Assembly: GCF_963855985.1 (NCBI RefSeq)
Contig: NC_087095.1
Span: 3,172,001-3,236,000, forward strand
Source of the DNA: Ostrinia nubilalis
Lineage: Eukaryota > Arthropoda > Insecta > Lepidoptera > Crambidae
Length of the DNA: 64,000 bases
Direction of reading: 5' to 3'
The notes under the pieces are model-generated. The model ran no database searches and was not told the DNA's origin. It saw nothing but the letters and a program-made list of their open reading frames with translations. Each line of letters starts with the position of its first letter. Position 1 is the stretch's first letter. Made by a program: the position numbers and the translations under genes. Below, one piece after another: positions 60,483-64,000 of this stretch.

Positions 60483-60613
60483 CAATGCCTATTACTAACT
60501 CACAGTGCGCGTGGACGCACAGGGTGACACACGAACCAATCACAGAGCTCTATTCAACGCTGTGCGTTCGATTTGCTACTTCATTCACGCATTATCGTTA
60601 GTGAATACGGACG
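60483..60613. mobile_element. MITE, second copy of the 27188 family
   Basis: Shares ACGAACCAATCACAGAGCTC and GCTGTGCGTTCGATTTGCT with 27188-27325. The left end has decayed. Confidence 0.65.
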
Positions 60614-60682
60614 TAAGTTTTGTAAACTAATACTTTGTACGTCATAAACTACGACTTTTTGCATCAATCCAAATCCGATTAA

Positions 60683-60873
60683 AAGTCGAAGCACACTTAT
60701 CAACTCGGAAATGGATCGAAACCGTATCAACTCGAGACGATCAGTATTTTTTGTATGATGTTCCGTACTCCAACGCACCCTTATCCGCACCGCAACGTAA
60801 ACGCATCGCTTCACGGCGAAAGGCGATACGTGATCCCTTTCCGGGGTGATAAGCGTGCTATGACCTTTAGTAT
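60683..60873. mobile_element. MITE with AGCACACTTATCAACTC ends
   Basis: Inverted ends CGAAGCACACTTATCAAC and GTGATAAGCGTGCTATG. The GC-rich core (CCGCACCGCAACGTAAACGC) is typical of a common lepidopteran MITE. Confidence 0.65.
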
Positions 60874-61269
60874 TGCTCGATACCATCGTATATTAAATTC
60901 TCACTAACAGCGATGCAATCACGCGGCTGTCAAACGCGCGTTTGTATCGCTGCAAAAAGTTGCAGTCTAGTAGAGCTATAATGCCCATTATTTGCCCATT
61001 TATTAACAATTCCCAAAACTGGTGTTCATTTAAATTACATTAGTAACAAAAATAAAAGATAATATTTTGACGTGGTCATCACTTGAAGAATTCAGTCGAA
61101 TTCGGTCGAATCTTCTCATAAATCTATTAATAGAAATATCAAATGTAGAAAACTAATGTATGTCAACAGCGCTCATGTAGTTATATTCCATTAAACGTTA
61201 ATTTCGATTAAACCGTGATATTTTCAAAGACAAACGAGTCTCTACGAGTGTTACTTGCATAGAAGAATC

Positions 61270-61995
61270 CTATAGGGGTTAGATGCTACGAAAATTCGTA
61301 GTCACTTCCCGTAGTCGTCGTAGCGGATATTTGGTAGCAATTCGTAGCAAATTCGCTACGCCGGAAAAAAGATAACTGTGCTAGTTTGTTTATAAACAAT
61401 CGCCAAAATATTAGTATAGTTGTATAACTAAAATGTATGGTGTTTAGTTAGTACCTTGGTTAGTACTCTTTTAATCTAACGACCAGTAAGTCATGCATTT
61501 TTATTGTACTAAACACTGATTCAAATAAAACTTAATTAATATATCCCTTTTGCTCGTAGTCATAAACAACAACATAGAAGATTTGCGTCATCATATTATA
61601 ATGAACATACCACACGTCCTTGACTCTAGAAACTCATATGCCTATCTACAATGGCTACATACATGTATGTATATTTATTTGAGTACATTCCGATAGCGCC
61701 ATCTAGATTGCGAATTACTTTTCTTCATGGTATTTGTCCAATTACCTACTCGATTCATGTTTTTATCTGATATTTTCTTTGAATGTACTCGTAACAGCAA
61801 ATAAATTTGTTTACCCATTTTCCACATAAACGGTAACTACGACAAAGTTTAATAAAAAAGGGGAAAAAAAGAAAACGATCACTTCGTAAGTCGGTCGCGC
61901 CGCAAGTTCGCATCCCCATTCCATCGGCCAATCGTAGCGCGCGTAGCGACTACGAGTTTCGTAGCGACGCAGTCAGGGCGGCGTAGCGCTACGAA
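61270..61995. repeat. Inverted GTAGTCGCTACGA-type repeats around 0.6 kb
   Basis: GCTACGAAAATTCGTAGTCAC near 61288 and GCGACTACGAGTTTCGTAGCG near 61945 are inverse relatives, probably ends of a MITE enlarged by an insertion. The right part adjoins the GC-rich start of slowpoke. Confidence 0.5.
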
Positions 61996-62328
61996 CGGGG
62001 CGCTGAAGCTTCGACCTCCCGCGCGTCCACCGCCATCCCAGGATAGAGGAGTGCAAAGAAGTAATGGCTGTACGAGTGGTAGTCGACAGAAGATATGTTT
62101 CCTTGGCTCGGTGACGGGCCAGCCTCAGCGTAGAAGAGAAGAGAAGTTAGCATGAGCCGCTCGGGTCGGTAGTGCGGCGGCGGCACGCTTGCGCGGATCG
62201 ATCCGGCGGCATCGACCGCGCGGGGCGGGGCGGGACGAGCGAGCTCAGTCGCGCGCGGACCGGCGTGCGAGCGCCCGCGCCTTCGAAGTGCATGGCGCGC
62301 CTGACTGGATGCCTCGCGCCTTCGGGGA
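61996..62328 (+). promoter_or_regulatory. GC- and CpG-rich 5' region of slowpoke
   Basis: Base composition jumps to GC-rich with many CG dinucleotides immediately before the slo start codon. This suggests 5' UTR and promoter. No TATA box is obvious. Confidence 0.5.
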
Positions 62329-62643
62329 ATGGCTTCGTCCGAGGAAGAGGCGACTACCGCGTCGATCCCTGAAGATGACTGCCTCAGTGTCCGAAAATGG
62401 TGGTGCTTCCTCCTGTCGTCGATCTTCACTTTCCTCGCGGGCCTGCTGGTGGTGCTGGTATGGCGCGCGTGCGCGTTCGTCTGCTGCCGCAAGGAGCCGG
62501 AGCTCGCGCCGAACGATCCCAAGCAGAAGGAGCAGAAGGCGGCGCGGCAGGGCAAACAGGAGTTCGAGGGCACCTTCATGACCGAGGCCAAGGACTGGGC
62601 CGGCGAACTCATCTCCGGTCAAACCACCACCGGACGAATACTG
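62329..62643 (+). CDS. slo: Slowpoke BK potassium channel, first coding exon (partial gene)
   Basis: 105 codons ending in a GTGAGT donor at 62644. The gene continues beyond the window. It encodes the extracellular start, the S0 helix and the start of the S0-S1 linker of the calcium- and voltage-gated BK channel of neurons and muscle. Visible: DDCLSVRKWWCFLLSSIFTF then LAGLLVVLVWR (S0), CCRKEPELAPNDPKQKEQKA, EFEGTFMTEAKDW and AGELISGQTTTGRIL. These nearly match the fly protein, where the next exon begins with S1. The N-terminus before DDCL (MASSEEEATTASIPE) is short and differs between insects. The ATG has an A at -3 relative context (GGGAATGG), and no other in-frame Met is closer to S0. Confidence 0.95.
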
Positions 62644-64000
62644 GTGAGTACCTCCACCTATTTTGATCTTTGGTCATCACAAACCCCTGTAAAACCCAGT
62701 AGTTCTAGTTAGTTGGTTAGCGGTAGCATCAGTTCGGTCACGTAAACACCGCCCTATCCACATGATTAGAATCAAAACCTTGTTGCTCGAACCTACCCTG
62801 TAGTGAGATAAATAGAAACGATCAATTAACTGTTTCAATGAAAAGATAGATGAGGGTATCCACCTCAGACCTATTACTCGATACCGACTTGAAAACGTTC
62901 ATGTAAAGAAACCATTTTAAGTGTAGCTGTCATCGAAATATCTACGATCAAGTAAAAAAATTCCAATAAAATAACCCTCTATCTCCATTGCGCAAGACAA
63001 ACATAAGGCGGAGTCTAAACGACTACCACGTATACAGTACTAAGAAAACACATTAAAAGCGTTTCTACATTCCCGTCATGCCACGTTGAGAGCTAATTCA
63101 TCATAGCAAACCCTTACAATACAAGTGCCTGTCCCACCTACGCTATAATGTAAACATAGCTTTTTTTGTGGGGCATTTAATTTGCGAGCACTTTCGTAGA
63201 TTTGACACTTGGGAAAGAGGGTAAGGCGGTGACGTCAGTCGTGGTCATCCACCCTGCCATGATATTTGGGCACATTTCTCTGACGTCACATAGTGCCCTG
63301 TGGTTTATCATAATTTTGTCTCCCATGTCATTTCATGCGCTACCCTCATTCTATTGAGTATTCTGCTGCATTTTAGAATTCTAGATTAGAAGTATTCTAG
63401 AATATTATGTACCTAGTTGTAATAGATTCGATTATAAAAGAAAAATGTATACCTAGTCTGTACATAAATAATTCGATTTTCTTAGTATTGACTAGTACGA
63501 ATACCTTACTATCGGGTGTAATTATGTGGGTGGTAAGGTAATGCCTACCGCCTACAAATTATCCCTACGAATTAATAATTAGAGACTAGATTTCATTGTA
63601 GTTCTGTATGTAATGTTTTTGTTGCTGTATCATTTTCAACCACAAAATGTAACCAAATGCAACTTAATTAGTGTCTGTCGTATATTTATAGGGATAAAAA
63701 TAATGAGTTAAATTTTTATTTCGGGTTTGAACATACAATTAATTAATTAATATTTTCCTCATCGCTATTCTAAAGAACCATGTTAATACATATTAATTCA
63801 TATTTATTTATTTACATTTTATAGGCACAAAACACAGTACATAAGGCGAACTTAATGCCCTTCGGCATTCTCCTCCAGTTAACCTTAAGGATAAATCAAT
63901 TCAACAATTAAGATTAGAACTTACTCGTATTAATAAGTTTGTGGCATCAAACCTAAGGCTGAGTTGCACCACTTTATTTTAACCATGACTATAACCATCG
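62644..64000 (+). other. Start of slowpoke intron 1
   Basis: Holds two CRE octamers (63230 and 63281). An inverted LINE 3' end is at about 63800-63905. The beginning of a Harbinger-type MITE (GGCTGAGTTGCACCAC) is at 63957, cut by the window edge. Otherwise no feature. Confidence 0.6.
63230..63288. promoter_or_regulatory. Pair of perfect CRE octamers in slowpoke intron 1
   Basis: TGACGTCA at 63230-63237 and 63281-63288, 51 bp apart, in a locally GC-richer stretch. These are full palindromic CREB-type sites. Confidence 0.6.

Noticed and set aside
61989..62622. 207- and 125-codon frames antisense to slowpoke
   Set aside because: GC-rich DNA lengthens chance frames; the + strand frame matches slowpoke precisely.

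Overview
The window is a piece of an insect nuclear genome, almost certainly from a moth or butterfly. It is AT-rich, its genes are split by introns, and it is packed with repeat families typical of Lepidoptera: RTE-clade LINE tails ending in ATC or GTTC repeats, a tRNA-headed SINE, Harbinger-, hAT- and piggyBac-type MITEs, and short elements ending in CTAG. The species cannot be named from the sequence. All five host genes read on the + strand.

Layout. (1) 0-7.7 kb: the 3' part of a spatzle-like cytokine gene (spz-A; five exons, 3587-7680), with its signal-peptide exon probably left of the window. (2) 7.7-25.1 kb: a transposon block. It holds an RTE fragment with an 11-bp target duplication, a THAP-domain scrap, a TTAA-flanked piggyBac MITE, and a DIRS1-like tyrosine-recombinase retrotransposon (11187-17957) with inverted repeats and an internal complementary region. 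A second piggyBac element is nested in the DIRS element. One large palindromic element nested inside another follows (18.06-23.03 kb). (3) 25.2-28.9 kb: a complete five-exon spatzle-like gene (spz-B, 221 codons). (4) 29.8-52.75 kb: a complete six-exon spatzle-like gene (spz-C, 319 codons), inflated by a 12.7-kb and a 7.4-kb intron full of transposons. (5) 53.46-58.23 kb: another nested palindromic element. (6) 58.63-59.87 kb: CutA, three exons, complete. (7) 62.33 kb to the end: the first coding exon of slowpoke (BK calcium-activated potassium channel), then part of its first intron with two perfect CRE octamers.

How the genes relate. The three spatzle-like genes are a tandem family. They share exon phases, the pro-domain PHEYV or FPGP motifs, and a C-terminal cystine knot ending in CCxC. 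spz-B and spz-C also share their core promoter (TATCGATA about 41-46 bp before a TATA box) and a signal peptide split by the first intron. They are predicted secreted ligands of Toll-type receptors, and their pro-regions and likely cleavage sites differ. CutA and slowpoke are unrelated neighbours.

Most notable beyond the genes: transposon ends abut 3' splice sites in two spatzle genes, and a hairpin element sits 40 bp before an exon of a third junction; the DIRS element keeps a readable circle-junction template; the nested palindromes have matching empty sites elsewhere in the window; and three elements of uncertain class carry many copies of a 10-12 bp word near both ends. All calls come from reading the sequence; no database search was run.
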